A stretch of 64,000 nucleotides of DNA from an uncultured Caldimonas sp. (lineage in GTDB: Bacteria; Pseudomonadota; Gammaproteobacteria; Burkholderiales; Burkholderiaceae): contig NZ_CAMLJQ010000005.1 in assembly GCF_946480305.1 (NCBI RefSeq), forward strand, positions 124,001-188,000. Reading direction: 5' to 3'. The notes under the pieces are model-generated. The model saw only the letters and a list, made by a program, of their open reading frames with translations. It did no database searches and had not been told where the DNA came from. The translations under genes were made by a program, and so were the position numbers. This document shows, piece by piece, positions 42,558-53,691 of the stretch (position 1 is its first letter; each line of letters opens with the position of its first letter).

Positions 42558-43661
42558 GTGATCGACAGAGGACTTTCAGATTTCTTGAACCTGGCGCGGT
42601 GGACCGCGGCGCTGTGCGTGATGCTGTCGCATCTGCGGCCTCGCCTGTTCACCGAATACGGCGAGCTGACCCAGCCGAACGCGTTGTGGGCCGGCTTCTA
42701 TTTCTTCACCGGCTACGGGCGCGAAGCCGTCGTCGTGTTTTTCGTCATCAGCGGGTTTCTGGTCGGCGGCCTCACCTGGCAGCGCTGGTCCAGCCACGGT
42801 GTCGACCTGCCACGCTACCTGGCTGCCCGCTTTGCCCGCATCTACACGGTCGCCGTGCCCGCCATTGCGCTCGGCGTCGCCCTCGACCTGACCGGTGCCC
42901 GCTTCTTCGACGACTCGGACATCTACAAGCGTGTCATCGACTGGGCCACCGTGCTCGGCAACCTGCTGATGCTGCAGGAGATCGCGGTGGAAACGCCCGG
43001 CTCCAACGGCGTGCTGTGGAGCCTGTCGTACGAGTGGTGGTACTACATGCTGTTCGGCTTGCTAGCCGCCGCAGCCGCTGCCCACCGTCAGCGCGGAGCG
43101 CTCATCTACCTGGTGCTGGGCCTCGCGGTGGCCGCCTTCCTGCCCGCCGGCATTCTGATGATGGGCCTGCTGTGGCTGATCGGCGTGGCGGCCTGCCAAG
43201 CCTACCGCGCGGGGTGGCGGGTGCCCGCCTTGGTGGCTGTGCCGGTCTTCATCGGCACGCTGCTGGTGCTGCGCGTGCTGGTGATCAAGCACGACTTCGG
43301 ACTGAACCTCAGTTATGCGAAGTCGCTGGCCCTGTCGCTGAGCTTCGCTGCCTTGCTGCTGGTGCGCTGGAAACCGGCCCGGCCCCGCCTCTCCAACATG
43401 CACCGGGTGCTGGCGGACTCCTCCTTTTCGCTCTACGTGACCCATTCGCCGCTGATCGTGTTCATGGCAGCCGTGGCTCACGACGTGCTGGGCGTGGCTT
43501 ATCACCGCGACGCGGACGGGTTCGCGTTGGCGCTGTTCGTCTTGTTCGCGTTGGCCGCCTATCTGTATTCGTTTGCCTTCTGGGCCCTGTTCGAGCGGCA
43601 CCACGGCAGGGTGTTCAAGTGGTTGACGTCCTGGTCGCTGCCGGAGCGCAAGGCGGCTTGA
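42558..43661 (+). CDS. Membrane acyltransferase, AT3 (OafA-like) family
   Basis: 367 residues from a GTG with GGGGAAG upstream. A TTG at 42516 would add 14 residues without a ribosome site. About ten membrane helices. AT3 features: an N-terminal LARWTAALCVMLSHLRP with the conserved Arg and His, FFVISGFLVGG and the LWSLSYEWWYYM segment typical of acyltransferase family 3. These O-acetylate or succinylate cell-surface sugars and other molecules from the cytoplasmic side. No polysaccharide genes are adjacent. Confidence 0.88.
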   Translation: MIDRGLSDFLNLARWTAALCVMLSHLRPRLFTEYGELTQPNALWAGFYFFTGYGREAVVVFFVISGFLVGGLTWQRWSSHGVDLPRYLAARFARIYTVAVPAIALGVALDLTGARFFDDSDIYKRVIDWATVLGNLLMLQEIAVETPGSNGVLWSLSYEWWYYMLFGLLAAAAAAHRQRGALIYLVLGLAVAAFLPAGILMMGLLWLIGVAACQAYRAGWRVPALVAVPVFIGTLLVLRVLVIKHDFGLNLSYAKSLALSLSFAALLLVRWKPARPRLSNMHRVLADSSFSLYVTHSPLIVFMAAVAHDVLGVAYHRDADGFALALFVLFALAAYLYSFAFWALFERHHGRVFKWLTSWSLPERKAA

Positions 43662-43717
43662 CCAGGCATTCCTCACGCTGCTTGTTCCCGTGCGCACCGC
43701 GCCCGTCGCGACGCGTC

Positions 43718-44179
43718 GTGATTCGTATTGATTCCACTGATGAGCCACCTGTGATTTCTCGCCGGATCTTGGGTCTTCTCCACGGGCTGCCACTGGGCAT
43801 CTGGATGGGATTGGTCTTTTTTGCCGCCGTGTACTGTTATGTGTCCTGGGAACGCAGCTGCCGTCATGACGAAGAGAGATTGGGCCCGATGCTTGTTCGC
43901 ATATTCGTGGTGTCTCTGGTCAGTCCTATCGTTGTTGTGCTCGGATTCTTTGCTGCCGAAGCCATAGTCAACCGGCTACTGCTCGAATTGGGATTTGCTC
44001 TGCCGGACTACGAAATGCGCCGAGGATGCAGCGGTTGCCGGCGATCAACTCCGGCTGACTACAGATCGGGATCCGTGGTCGGCTGTGCGTTTACTCTGGC
44101 TCTCACACTTTGGTCAGGAACTTGGTTCTTGCGGCGCCGAGAGAGGACCATAGAATCCGTCGCATCGCAAGGTACGTAA
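43718..44179 (+). CDS. Hypothetical small membrane protein in a lower-GC patch
   Basis: 153 residues from a GTG start that is uncertain. Three hydrophobic segments (LGIWMGLVFFAAVYCYV, IFVVSLVSPIVVVLGFFAAEAIV, VVGCAFTLALTLWSGTWFL) alternate with charged stretches such as RCHDEE-like loops and CSGCRR, suggesting a three-helix membrane protein. The DNA is visibly less GC-rich, with more A/T third positions than neighbours, which suggests recent acquisition. No family is recognised. It could be spurious, but codon use and hydrophobic periodicity favour a real gene. Confidence 0.5.
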   Translation: MIRIDSTDEPPVISRRILGLLHGLPLGIWMGLVFFAAVYCYVSWERSCRHDEERLGPMLVRIFVVSLVSPIVVVLGFFAAEAIVNRLLLELGFALPDYEMRRGCSGCRRSTPADYRSGSVVGCAFTLALTLWSGTWFLRRRERTIESVASQGT

Positions 44180-44512
44180 CCTTCGCTATCCGCGCTCCCG
44201 TCCTGCATGCGCAGAGTGCACGAGCCGTGCGAGCGGTCCGACGCGCAACCTTGCCGACCCGAGCAAGTTGAGGCGCCCCTGTCAACACAATCAGCGAGAA
44301 CTACCGCGTTCGCAGGGTCGATACCTTGCCAAGACCTTACTGGCTCTTGTCCGCTCGCCATTGCGGCGAGCGGCAGTACGCAGTGCTGACACCGGTTCCC
44401 GAGCCGGCAACCGTTCTTTCGATGGCGGTCGGTCTGGCCTTGCTCGCGGGATCTCGCATCCGCGCCCGTCGTCGTTCATAGCACACGACCGCGGCCGAGG
44501 TGCCGGCGTTCT
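44180..44512. other. Intergenic region, nothing recognised
   Basis: 333 bp between the small membrane gene and the stop of the LuxR-type regulator. No convincing gene, terminator or repeat was seen. Composition rises back to the high GC of the surroundings toward the right. Confidence 0.5.
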
Positions 44513-45466
44513 TCAGCGGTGCCCCAACTGCCCCACCCTGCTGATCGCCAGCCCTGCCGCCGCCGTTCTCGTCTCCACCCCGAGCTTTTCAAACACATGC
44601 TCCAGGTGCTTCTTCACCGTCGCCGGGCTGGAGCCGAGGATGTCGGCGATGTCGCGATTGGTCTTGCCCTTCACCACCCAATAGAGCACCTCGCCCTCCT
44701 TCGCGGTGAGCTTGAAGGCATGGGTGAGCGCCTGGATGGCTGAAGCGTCCGACACCTCGCGCATCACCAGCAGCCATTCGTTGTCGCCGGTCTGTTCGTG
44801 CAGCGCGAGCACCAGCCTGCGGGCAACTTGCGAGATGCTCATCGTCACCGGCTCGCGGCGTGTTTCCAGTGATGCGGACTGCGCCCGCACCCACTCCAGC
44901 ACCGCCTGCGGCACCACCGGCTCCTGGCAGCCCAGGTAGTCCTGCAGAAAGGTGCGCGCCAGCGGCGTCTGCCACACCACGCGGCCATCGCTGGTGCGCA
45001 CCACCATCGTCGCGTGGCCGAAGGCATCGAGCGCGTTGCGCGCCTGGCGGGCCAGCCGGGCACCCTGCACGTGGGTGACGATGCGTGCCAGCACCTCCTT
45101 GGGCTTGATGGGCTTGGTCACGTAGTCCACGCCGCCGGCCTGGAAGGCGGCCACCACGTGCTCGGTCTCGGTGAGGCCGGTCATGAAGACGATGGGGATG
45201 TGGCCGGTCTCGGGTTGTGCCTTCAGCCGGCGCGCGACCTCGAAGCCATCCATGCCGGGCATCATCGCGTCGAGCAGGATGATGTCGGGCACCGTCTGGG
45301 CGGCACGCTGCAACGCGCTTTCGCCGTTGGTCGCCACGAGCACGGTGTAGCCGGATTCGTCGAGCGCATCGTGCAGCACCGACAGGTTGTCGGGCACGTC
45401 GTCGACGATCAGCACGACGTCGCTCGCGGTGCGGTCGATCACGGTCTCAGGAGACGAGGCTGTCAT
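44513..45466 (-). CDS. LuxR-type response regulator paired with the permease-kinase
   Basis: 317 residues. Receiver domain (about 17-135) with phosphoacceptor Asp66 in DIILLDAMMPG and the conserved lysine in YVTKPIKP. A middle PAS-like segment (about 145-235) and a C-terminal LuxR helix-turn-helix (about 250-312, TNRDIADILGSSPATVKKHLEHVFEKLG in key part) follow. Its start overlaps the kinase gene stop by 20 bp, so the two form a translationally coupled two-component pair. Targets are unknown; the divergent urease operon is the obvious candidate. Confidence 0.92.
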   Translation of the reverse strand: MTASSPETVIDRTASDVVLIVDDVPDNLSVLHDALDESGYTVLVATNGESALQRAAQTVPDIILLDAMMPGMDGFEVARRLKAQPETGHIPIVFMTGLTETEHVVAAFQAGGVDYVTKPIKPKEVLARIVTHVQGARLARQARNALDAFGHATMVVRTSDGRVVWQTPLARTFLQDYLGCQEPVVPQAVLEWVRAQSASLETRREPVTMSISQVARRLVLALHEQTGDNEWLLVMREVSDASAIQALTHAFKLTAKEGEVLYWVVKGKTNRDIADILGSSPATVKKHLEHVFEKLGVETRTAAAGLAISRVGQLGHR

Positions 45467-48400
45467 CGCGGGTCTGTCGCAGTACGTGGGTCATCGCTTC
45501 GAGCTGGAACTGCCGCGCCAGCTCGCGCATGCGGTTGGTGAACGCAACGTAGCGTTCGTCCTCGGCTTCGATCTCGTCGAGCAGTTTCAAGATGCCCTTG
45601 AAGTAGCCAAGGTCGATCAACTCCTGCAGCGCCTGCAGGCGGTGTGGTGGTGGGGCTGTCGCGGCGGCGGGCACGCTCGGAGGCAGGGACTCCGCCGGAG
45701 CACGCGGCGTTTCCGTCCATTCGAGGTGCAGGCGCTGGCCGAGCCAGTCGAGCAGGTCGCTCATGCGCACGGGCTTGACGAGAAAGTCCGCCGCGGCGAT
45801 GCCGACGTCGTTGTCGAGCCCCTTGTCGAAGGCGTTGGCCGACACGATCGCGATGTGCGCACTGCTCAGCCCCTCCCGCCGGATCGTGCGGATCGTCTCC
45901 CACCCATCGATGCCGGGCATCGCCAGGTCCATGAAGATCGCATCCGGCTGAAAGCCTCGTGCCCGCAGCACCGCCAGGCATTCATGGCCGGACGCGGCCT
46001 GCCGCAGCTCGAAGCCGAGCGGCTCCAGCAGGCTCACGAGCAGGCCGCGATCGTCCTCCTCGTTGTCGACCACGAGGATGCGCCGGCGCTCGCCAAGGTA
46101 GCCCGTGCGCGGCCTGGGCAGCACCTGCTCGGCCACGGCGGCGTGCACCTGCGGCAGAAAGAGCCGGATGCGAAACAGCGTGCCCTGCCCCACGGTGCTC
46201 GTCACGGTCATCTCGCCGCCCATCAGGTCGGTCAGCATCTTGCTGATGGTCAGGCCGAGGCCGGTGCCGCCGCTGGGGCCTGTGCCAGCTGCCGAGCCCC
46301 GCGCAAAGGGCTCGAAGATGCGGCCGATCTCTTCTGCCGCGATGCCCGGGCCGGTGTCTTCGATCTCGAACGAGGCCATCTCGCGGGCGTACCGCAACCT
46401 GAAGACGACACGGCCCGCGCTGGTGAACTTCACCGCATTGCCGATCACGTTGAGCAGGATCTGGCGCAATCGCTTCTCGTCGGCGCGCACCACTTCGGGG
46501 ACGCTGCCGGCAAAGTCGGTCTCGAAGGCAATGCCCTTGCCCGCAGCCTGCAGCTCGAACATGCGGGCGATCTGCTGCACGCACTCGGCAAAACGCATCG
46601 GTTTCACGTCGAGCGTGAGCTTGCCACCTTCGATGCGCGCGATGTCCAGCGTGCCTTCGATCAACGAGAGCAGGTGGTCGCCCCCACGCCGGATCACCGT
46701 GACGGCTTGTTTGCGGTGCGGGGGCAGGCTGGCGTCTTCATCGAGCAACTGGGCGTACCCCAGGATGCTGTTGAGCGGCGTGCGCAGTTCGTGGCTGATG
46801 GCCGAGATGTAGCGGCTCTTGGCCTGGTTGGCCTGCTCGGCCACGCGCTTGGCCTGCTGCAGCTGTTCGTCGGTGCGGCGGTGCGAGTCGATCTCGCGCA
46901 CCAGCAGGTGCGTCTGGCGATTCGACTCCTCCTGGGCGACCTGCCGGCTCTTGTGCGCCAGCACCAGCCACCACGCGAAGACGCCGCTGACGACCACGAG
47001 CGCCGCGTACACCTTCACGAAGGCCAGACGCAACGCCGGCTCCAGTTCCGCGGCCCGCACGCCGAAGGAGCGCAGCTCCTGGTGGTAAACAAGCATGAAC
47101 AGCACGCCCAGCGCCGGCACGATGACGCCCATCAACAACAGGAAGTGACCCAGCTCGGTGTTGAGCCTCGTCCACACCGGCTTGGGCAGCAGCGCCTTCG
47201 CGGCCGCGAGCCATTGAGCCGAGAGCCGCGCCTGCGGTTTGCACAGATCGTGGCAGCGCGCGTCGAGCGAGCAGCACAGCGAGCAGATCATGCCCTGGTA
47301 GGCGGGGCAGCGTGCCATGTCGTCGCGCTCGTATTCACCTTCGCACACGGTGCACCGGTAGACGCCCTTCAAGCTGCCGGGAGCCGACGGCGGTGGCGGC
47401 TCAGGGCGGCGCGCCAGGTAGTACCGGCCCTTCGTCGCCCACGCGATCGCCGGCGCCGCGATGAAGGCGGTGACCAGCGCGATCAACGCCGAAAAGGCTT
47501 CCAGCACGGGCCCGAAGAAGCCCAGGTTGGCCGCGACCGACAACACCGAGGCGATGCCCATCGCCCCGACCCCCACCGGGTTCACGTCGTACAGGTGCGC
47601 GCGTTTGAATTCGATGCCGGGGGGCGACAGCTTCAGCGGCTTGTTGATCACCAGGTCGGCGACCACGGCCATCATCCAGGAGATGGCGATGTTGGAGTAC
47701 AGCCCCAGCACCTTGCCCAGGGCCTGGAAGACGTTCAACTCCATCAGCATCAACGCGATCAACGTGTTGAACACCACCCACACCACGCGCCCCGGGTGGC
47801 TGTGCGTGAGCCGCGCGAAGAAGTTGCTCCACGCCAGCGAGCCGGCGTAGGCATTGGTGACATTGATCTTGAGCTGCGAGATGACGACGAACACCGCCGT
47901 GGCGGCCACCGCCCATCCCACATGGCTGAACACGTAGCCATAGGCCACGAGGTACATCTGGTTCGGGTCCACCGCGCGGTCCACCGGCACCGAGTGGCTG
48001 ATGGCCAGATAGGCGAGCAAGGCACCGCCCAGCATCTTCACGACACCCGGCACCACCCAGCCGGGCCCGCCGATCAGCACGCCGGCCCACCAGCGGGCGC
48101 GGTTCTTCCTCGTTTTCTCGGGCATGAAGCGCAGGTAGTCGACCTGCTCGCCCATCTGCGTCATCAGCGCGATGCCGACCGTCATCGCGGCACCGAACTG
48201 CACGATGTTGAACTGGGCCGGCTCGCCACTCTGCCCGCCGTACCCCACCAGCCCTTTGAGCACGGCGGGGTTCTGGTCGAACACATAGACAAAGGGCAGC
48301 ACCAGCATCACCAGCCAGATCGGCTGCGTCCACACCTGCAGTCGGCTGATCACGGTGACGCCGTGGGTGACGAGCGGGATCACCACCAGCGCGCAGATCA

Positions 48401-48917
48401 GGTAGCCCCAGGCCGGCGGGATGTCGAACGCCAGCTCCAGCGCGTAGGCCATGATGGCCGCCTCGAGCGCGAAGAAGATGAAGGTGAAGCTGGCGTAGAT
48501 CAGCGAGGTGATGGTGGAGCCGATGTAGCCGAAGCCGGCGCCACGCGTGAGCAGGTCCATGTCGACGCCGTGGCGTGCGGCATAGACGCTGATCGGCAGG
48601 CCGGCCAGGAAGATGATCAGCCCGGTCGCGACGATCGCCCAGAAGGCATTGAGAAAGCCGTACTCCACCAGCAGCGTGGCGCCCACGGCCTCGAGCACCA
48701 GGAAGGACGCCGCGCCGAATGCCGTGTTGGCCACGCGCATCTCGGACCACTTGCGGAACGACCGCGGCGTGAAGCGCAGTGCGTAGTCTTCCAGGGTTTC
48801 GCTGGCCACCCAGCTGTTGTAGTCTCGCCGGACCTTGATGACGCGCTGCAACGCTTCGCCGGCCGGCGGTGCGGCGGCTGCGTGCGGTGGGAAGGTCATC
48901 GGGTCCATGTCTTGCAT
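45447..48917 (-). CDS. Hybrid histidine kinase fused to an NCS1-type nucleobase permease
   Basis: 1156 residues. Residues ~20-500 are a full NCS1 (cytosine/uracil/allantoin-type) transporter with about twelve helices. Residues 522-559 hold eight cysteines and a histidine (CTVC, C537, CSLCC, CHDLC), a likely metal-binding module. Two more helices lie at ~590-655. Then come a coiled coil, HisKA with phosphoacceptor His709 ([10 protein letters not shown]), HATPase (~810-920, [19 protein letters not shown]), a receiver with Asp997 and a ~90-residue helical tail without an HPt histidine. The permease part probably senses a purine, hydantoin or urea-like compound, perhaps while transporting it. 56 bp divergent from ureA. 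Confidence 0.93.
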   Translation of the reverse strand: MQDMDPMTFPPHAAAAPPAGEALQRVIKVRRDYNSWVASETLEDYALRFTPRSFRKWSEMRVANTAFGAASFLVLEAVGATLLVEYGFLNAFWAIVATGLIIFLAGLPISVYAARHGVDMDLLTRGAGFGYIGSTITSLIYASFTFIFFALEAAIMAYALELAFDIPPAWGYLICALVVIPLVTHGVTVISRLQVWTQPIWLVMLVLPFVYVFDQNPAVLKGLVGYGGQSGEPAQFNIVQFGAAMTVGIALMTQMGEQVDYLRFMPEKTRKNRARWWAGVLIGGPGWVVPGVVKMLGGALLAYLAISHSVPVDRAVDPNQMYLVAYGYVFSHVGWAVAATAVFVVISQLKINVTNAYAGSLAWSNFFARLTHSHPGRVVWVVFNTLIALMLMELNVFQALGKVLGLYSNIAISWMMAVVADLVINKPLKLSPPGIEFKRAHLYDVNPVGVGAMGIASVLSVAANLGFFGPVLEAFSALIALVTAFIAAPAIAWATKGRYYLARRPEPPPPSAPGSLKGVYRCTVCEGEYERDDMARCPAYQGMICSLCCSLDARCHDLCKPQARLSAQWLAAAKALLPKPVWTRLNTELGHFLLLMGVIVPALGVLFMLVYHQELRSFGVRAAELEPALRLAFVKVYAALVVVSGVFAWWLVLAHKSRQVAQEESNRQTHLLVREIDSHRRTDEQLQQAKRVAEQANQAKSRYISAISHELRTPLNSILGYAQLLDEDASLPPHRKQAVTVIRRGGDHLLSLIEGTLDIARIEGGKLTLDVKPMRFAECVQQIARMFELQAAGKGIAFETDFAGSVPEVVRADEKRLRQILLNVIGNAVKFTSAGRVVFRLRYAREMASFEIEDTGPGIAAEEIGRIFEPFARGSAAGTGPSGGTGLGLTISKMLTDLMGGEMTVTSTVGQGTLFRIRLFLPQVHAAVAEQVLPRPRTGYLGERRRILVVDNEEDDRGLLVSLLEPLGFELRQAASGHECLAVLRARGFQPDAIFMDLAMPGIDGWETIRTIRREGLSSAHIAIVSANAFDKGLDNDVGIAAADFLVKPVRMSDLLDWLGQRLHLEWTETPRAPAESLPPSVPAAATAPPPHRLQALQELIDLGYFKGILKLLDEIEAEDERYVAFTNRMRELARQFQLEAMTHVLRQTRDDSLVS

Positions 48918-48973
48918 TGAGTCCGGCTATAGGCACGGGCCTTTCGCAATTTCGATGCCTTGCCAGGAATGCC

Positions 48974-49276
48974 ATGGAACTGACGCCCCGAGAGAAAGAC
49001 AAGCTGCTGATCTTCACCGCCGCGCTGCTGGCCGAACGCCGCATGGCACGCGGGCTGAAGCTCAACTACCCGGAAGCGGTGGCCTTGATCACTGCCGCCA
49101 TCATGGAAGGCGCGCGCGATGGCAAGACGGTTGCGCAGCTGATGAGCGACGGCAAGACGGTGCTCACGCGCAACGACGTGATGGAGGGCGTGGCCGAGAT
49201 GATCCCCGAGATCCAGGTGGAAGCCACGTTCCCGGACGGCACCAAGTTGGTGACCGTGCACCAACCTATCGCATGA
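48974..49276 (+). CDS. ureA: Urease gamma subunit UreA
   Basis: 100 residues, the family's standard length, starting [23 protein letters not shown] and ending HQPIA. Structural subunit of the nickel urease that hydrolyses urea to ammonia and CO2. First gene of the rightward urease operon. The divergent promoter region shared with the sensor kinase is only 56 bp. Confidence 0.97.
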   Translation: MELTPREKDKLLIFTAALLAERRMARGLKLNYPEAVALITAAIMEGARDGKTVAQLMSDGKTVLTRNDVMEGVAEMIPEIQVEATFPDGTKLVTVHQPIA

Positions 49277-49317
49277 AGCACCGAAAGCGTGCCCATCTCG
49301 CCCCATCGGAGAACTTG

Positions 49318-49488
49318 ATGAAACGACTCGCTACCCTGTCGACGTTGGGGCTGGCCAGCCTCGCCGCCCGAGCACACGAAGGTCACGGCCTGCCCGGCGC
49401 GGACCACTGGCACGCGACGGACGTGTTCGGCTACATCGCGCTGGCAGCCCTCGTCGGTGCGGTGTGGTGGTGGTCCGGGAGGAAGTGA
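49318..49488 (+). CDS. Small His-rich membrane protein inside the urease operon
   Basis: 56 residues. ATG 49318 has GGAG six bases upstream; another ATG at 49273 overlaps the ureA stop. A signal peptide ending AARA is followed by [16 protein letters not shown] and one transmembrane helix ([14 protein letters not shown]), ending in a basic SGRK. The HEGHG N-terminus recalls HupE/UreJ nickel permeases, but the rest of that protein is missing. It may bind Ni2+ at the periplasmic membrane face. The stop overlaps the ureB start (TGATG), so it is surely translated with the operon. Confidence 0.72.
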   Translation: MKRLATLSTLGLASLAARAHEGHGLPGADHWHATDVFGYIALAALVGAVWWWSGRK

Positions 49489-49792
49489 TGATCCCGGGTG
49501 AATTGCTGATCGATGGTTCCGACCATCCCCTCAACCCGGGCCGCCGCACGCTCACGCTCGTGGTCGAGAACGCGGGCGATCGCCCCATCCAGGTCGGATC
49601 GCACTACCACTTCGCCGAGACCAACGGCGCGTTGAAGTTCGACCGCGCGGCCGCCCGCGGCATGCGGCTCAACATCGCCTCGGGCACTGCGGTGCGTTTC
49701 GAGCCGGGGCAGCAGCGCACCGTCGAGCTGGTCGACTACGCCGGCGACCGCGTGGTCTACGGCTTCCGCGCAGAAGTCCAGGGAGCGCTGTG

Positions 49793-49793
<1 letters not shown>
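49488..49793 (+). CDS. ureB: Urease beta subunit UreB
   Basis: 101 residues, standard length, starting [16 protein letters not shown] and containing [11 protein letters not shown]. Structural subunit of urease. One-base overlaps with both neighbours (TGATG) show strict translational coupling. A GTG a few codons upstream was not preferred. Confidence 0.96.
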
Positions 49794-51520
<1,727 letters not shown>

Positions 51521-51562
51521 TGTGGTGGGCCGGTGCCCACCGAACCAACGCAGGTGACTCGC

Positions 51563-52132
51563 ATGCTGACCGTCAACAAGATCCTTCCCCAAGGCCAGGG
51601 CCTCGCGGCCGTGCTGCTCAAGCGCGCCGCAACGGTCGAACTCGATTGGGACGTGCGGCAGAAGAGCCGCTTCGACGCCACCGACTCGCAAGGCCGCACG
51701 CTGGGCGTCTTCCTGCCGCGCGGCACGCTGGTGCGCGGTGGCGACGTGCTGGTGGCGGAAGACGGTTCGTTGATCCGCGTGCAGGCCGCCGCCCAGCCCG
51801 TGCTGGTGGTCAAGCACTGCAGCGAGCACGGTTCACCCTTCGACCTGCTGCGCGCCGCCTATCACCTCGGCAACCGCCACGTCCAGCTCGAACTGCAGCC
51901 GGACCACCTCAAGCTCGAACCCGACCACGTGCTGGCCGACATGCTGCGCCACATGCACCTGATCGTGTCGGAGACGCACGCGCCGTTCGAACCCGAAGGC
52001 GGCGCGTACGCTGGCGGGCACTCGCACGGTCACCACCACGGTCATGATCATGGGCATGACCACGGCCACGAACACAAACCGGTCGAGGTGAAGATCCACG
52101 TGCACGGGCCGCACTGCAAGCACGACCACTGA
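51563..52132 (+). CDS. ureE: Urease nickel metallochaperone UreE
   Basis: 189 residues from an ATG with AGGTGA upstream. N-terminal peptide-binding domain, then a metal-binding domain, and a C-terminal tail of about 39 residues with ~16 histidines (GHSHGHHHGHDHGHDHGHEH region and HVHGPHCKHDH). The long His tail gives high nickel-storage capacity. Hands nickel to the UreG-containing activation complex. Confidence 0.96.
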   Translation: MLTVNKILPQGQGLAAVLLKRAATVELDWDVRQKSRFDATDSQGRTLGVFLPRGTLVRGGDVLVAEDGSLIRVQAAAQPVLVVKHCSEHGSPFDLLRAAYHLGNRHVQLELQPDHLKLEPDHVLADMLRHMHLIVSETHAPFEPEGGAYAGGHSHGHHHGHDHGHDHGHEHKPVEVKIHVHGPHCKHDH

Positions 52133-52153
52133 GAGGTCGAGAGGCAGTACGAC

Positions 52154-52831
52154 ATGGCCGCCCACACGCTGCTGCAATTGATGTGGCTGGCTTCGCCGGC
52201 CTTGCCGGTGGGAGGCTTCAGCTACTCTGAAGGCCTGGAAGCCGCCGTCGACAACGACCGCGTGACGAACGAAGCACAAGCTCGCGCGTGGCTCGCCGAC
52301 CAGCTCGCACTCGGCCTGGGGCGCGGTGACCTTGCCGTGGTCGGCAGCGCGATCGATGCATGGCGCGCCGATGACGCAGCACGCATCGCAAGCCTGAACG
52401 ACTGGATCGTTGCCACGCGCGAGTCGACCGAGATGCGACAGCAGACCGAGCAGATGGGCCGCTCGTTGCTCGAATGGCTGCGCAACCGGGGCGACGAGCC
52501 GCGCCTTGCCACCTTGGCCGCATTGAAGCCCGCGCCCACCTACCCGATCGCGTTCGCGCTGGCTGCCGCACAGACGGATGCCACCGCGCATGACGCACTG
52601 CTGTCGTTCGCCTTCGGGTGGGCCGAGAACATGGTGCAGGCGGCGATCAAGGCCGTGCCGCTTGGCCAGAGCGCCGGCCAGCGCATCCTCGGCCAGCTCG
52701 CCTGCGACATCCCCGCCGTCGTCACCCGTGCGCTGCAGCTCGACGATGCGCAGCGGCAGGCCTTCACCCCGATGCTCGCGATCCTCTCGTCGCGGCATGA
52801 AACCCAATACTCCCGACTGTTCCGATCATGA
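52154..52831 (+). CDS. ureF: Urease accessory protein UreF
   Basis: 225 residues, all-helical, starting with the conserved [21 protein letters not shown]. Bridges UreD and UreG in the urease activation complex. Stop overlaps the ureG start (ATGA). The partner UreD is encoded far away at 14873-15739. Confidence 0.96.
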   Translation: MAAHTLLQLMWLASPALPVGGFSYSEGLEAAVDNDRVTNEAQARAWLADQLALGLGRGDLAVVGSAIDAWRADDAARIASLNDWIVATRESTEMRQQTEQMGRSLLEWLRNRGDEPRLATLAALKPAPTYPIAFALAAAQTDATAHDALLSFAFGWAENMVQAAIKAVPLGQSAGQRILGQLACDIPAVVTRALQLDDAQRQAFTPMLAILSSRHETQYSRLFRS

Positions 52832-53481
52832 GCACATCACTGCACTCCATCCCCGGCCGCACCAAGAAGCTCCCGCCGCTGCGCGTCGGGGTCGGAGGCC
52901 CGGTCGGCTCCGGCAAGACCACCCTCGTCGAGATGCTGTGCAAGACGATGCGCGAGACCTACGACCTCGTCGTCGTCACCAACGACATCTACACCAAGGA
53001 AGACCAGCGCCTGCTCACCGTGGCCGGCGCGCTGGAGCCGGAGCGCATCATGGGTGTCGAAACGGGCGGCTGCCCGCACACCGCCATCCGCGAAGACGCA
53101 TCGATCAACCTCGAAGCGGTGGACCGCATGCTGGAGAAGTTTCCGGACGCCGACATCGTGTTCATCGAATCCGGCGGCGACAACCTCGCGGCCACCTTCA
53201 GCCCCGAACTGTCGGACCTCACCATCTACGTGATCGACGTGGCAGCCGGCGAGAAGATCCCGCGCAAGGGCGGGCCCGGCATCACCAAGAGCGACTTGTT
53301 CGTCATCAACAAGACGGACCTGGCGCCGCACGTCGGTGCCGATCTGGCGGTGATGGAAGCCGACACCAAGCGCATGCGCCCCACCCGCCCCTTCGTGATG
53401 ACCAACCTCAAGACGCGAAGTGGGCTGACAGAGGTGATTGCGTTCATCGAAAGCAAGGGGCTGTTGACGGCGGCGGGGTGA
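52828..53481 (+). CDS. ureG: Urease accessory GTPase UreG
   Basis: 217 residues. P-loop [11 protein letters not shown], the nickel-binding Cys-Pro-His in [12 protein letters not shown], and the GTPase NKTDLAP motif. GTP hydrolysis drives nickel delivery to apo-urease. Last gene of the urease operon. Confidence 0.97.
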   Translation: MSTSLHSIPGRTKKLPPLRVGVGGPVGSGKTTLVEMLCKTMRETYDLVVVTNDIYTKEDQRLLTVAGALEPERIMGVETGGCPHTAIREDASINLEAVDRMLEKFPDADIVFIESGGDNLAATFSPELSDLTIYVIDVAAGEKIPRKGGPGITKSDLFVINKTDLAPHVGADLAVMEADTKRMRPTRPFVMTNLKTRSGLTEVIAFIESKGLLTAAG

Positions 53482-53590
53482 TATCCCGGGAGCCGCTGCC
53501 CACCTCTGGGATTGCGCGCGTCCGGTGCAAAGGTCTTTTGACCCCTATGTGACCGATCTCTCGCCAACCCGCGTTTTCCCTGGCAGTTGC

Positions 53591-53608
53591 CTGTCGCACA
53601 AGCGACAG
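53591..53608. promoter_or_regulatory. Inverted repeat upstream of the solo binding-protein gene
   Basis: CTGTCGC-ACAA-GCGACAG is a perfect 7-bp inverted repeat about 85 bp before the start codon, in an otherwise featureless 210-bp gap. It could be an operator. No regulator is adjacent, and the -10/-35 boxes are unclear. Confidence 0.4.
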
Positions 53609-53691
53609 TGACAATTTGGTACACTCCTCTAGTCTTGCGCGTTCCACACAGAGAGCCGCCCACAATGGGCGCCCTTATCCGAGGAGACGCG

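Noticed and set aside
53587..53636. Sigma-70 promoter before the solo binding-protein gene (TTGCCT or GTGACA with TACACT)
   Set aside because: No pair of boxes had acceptable spacing.
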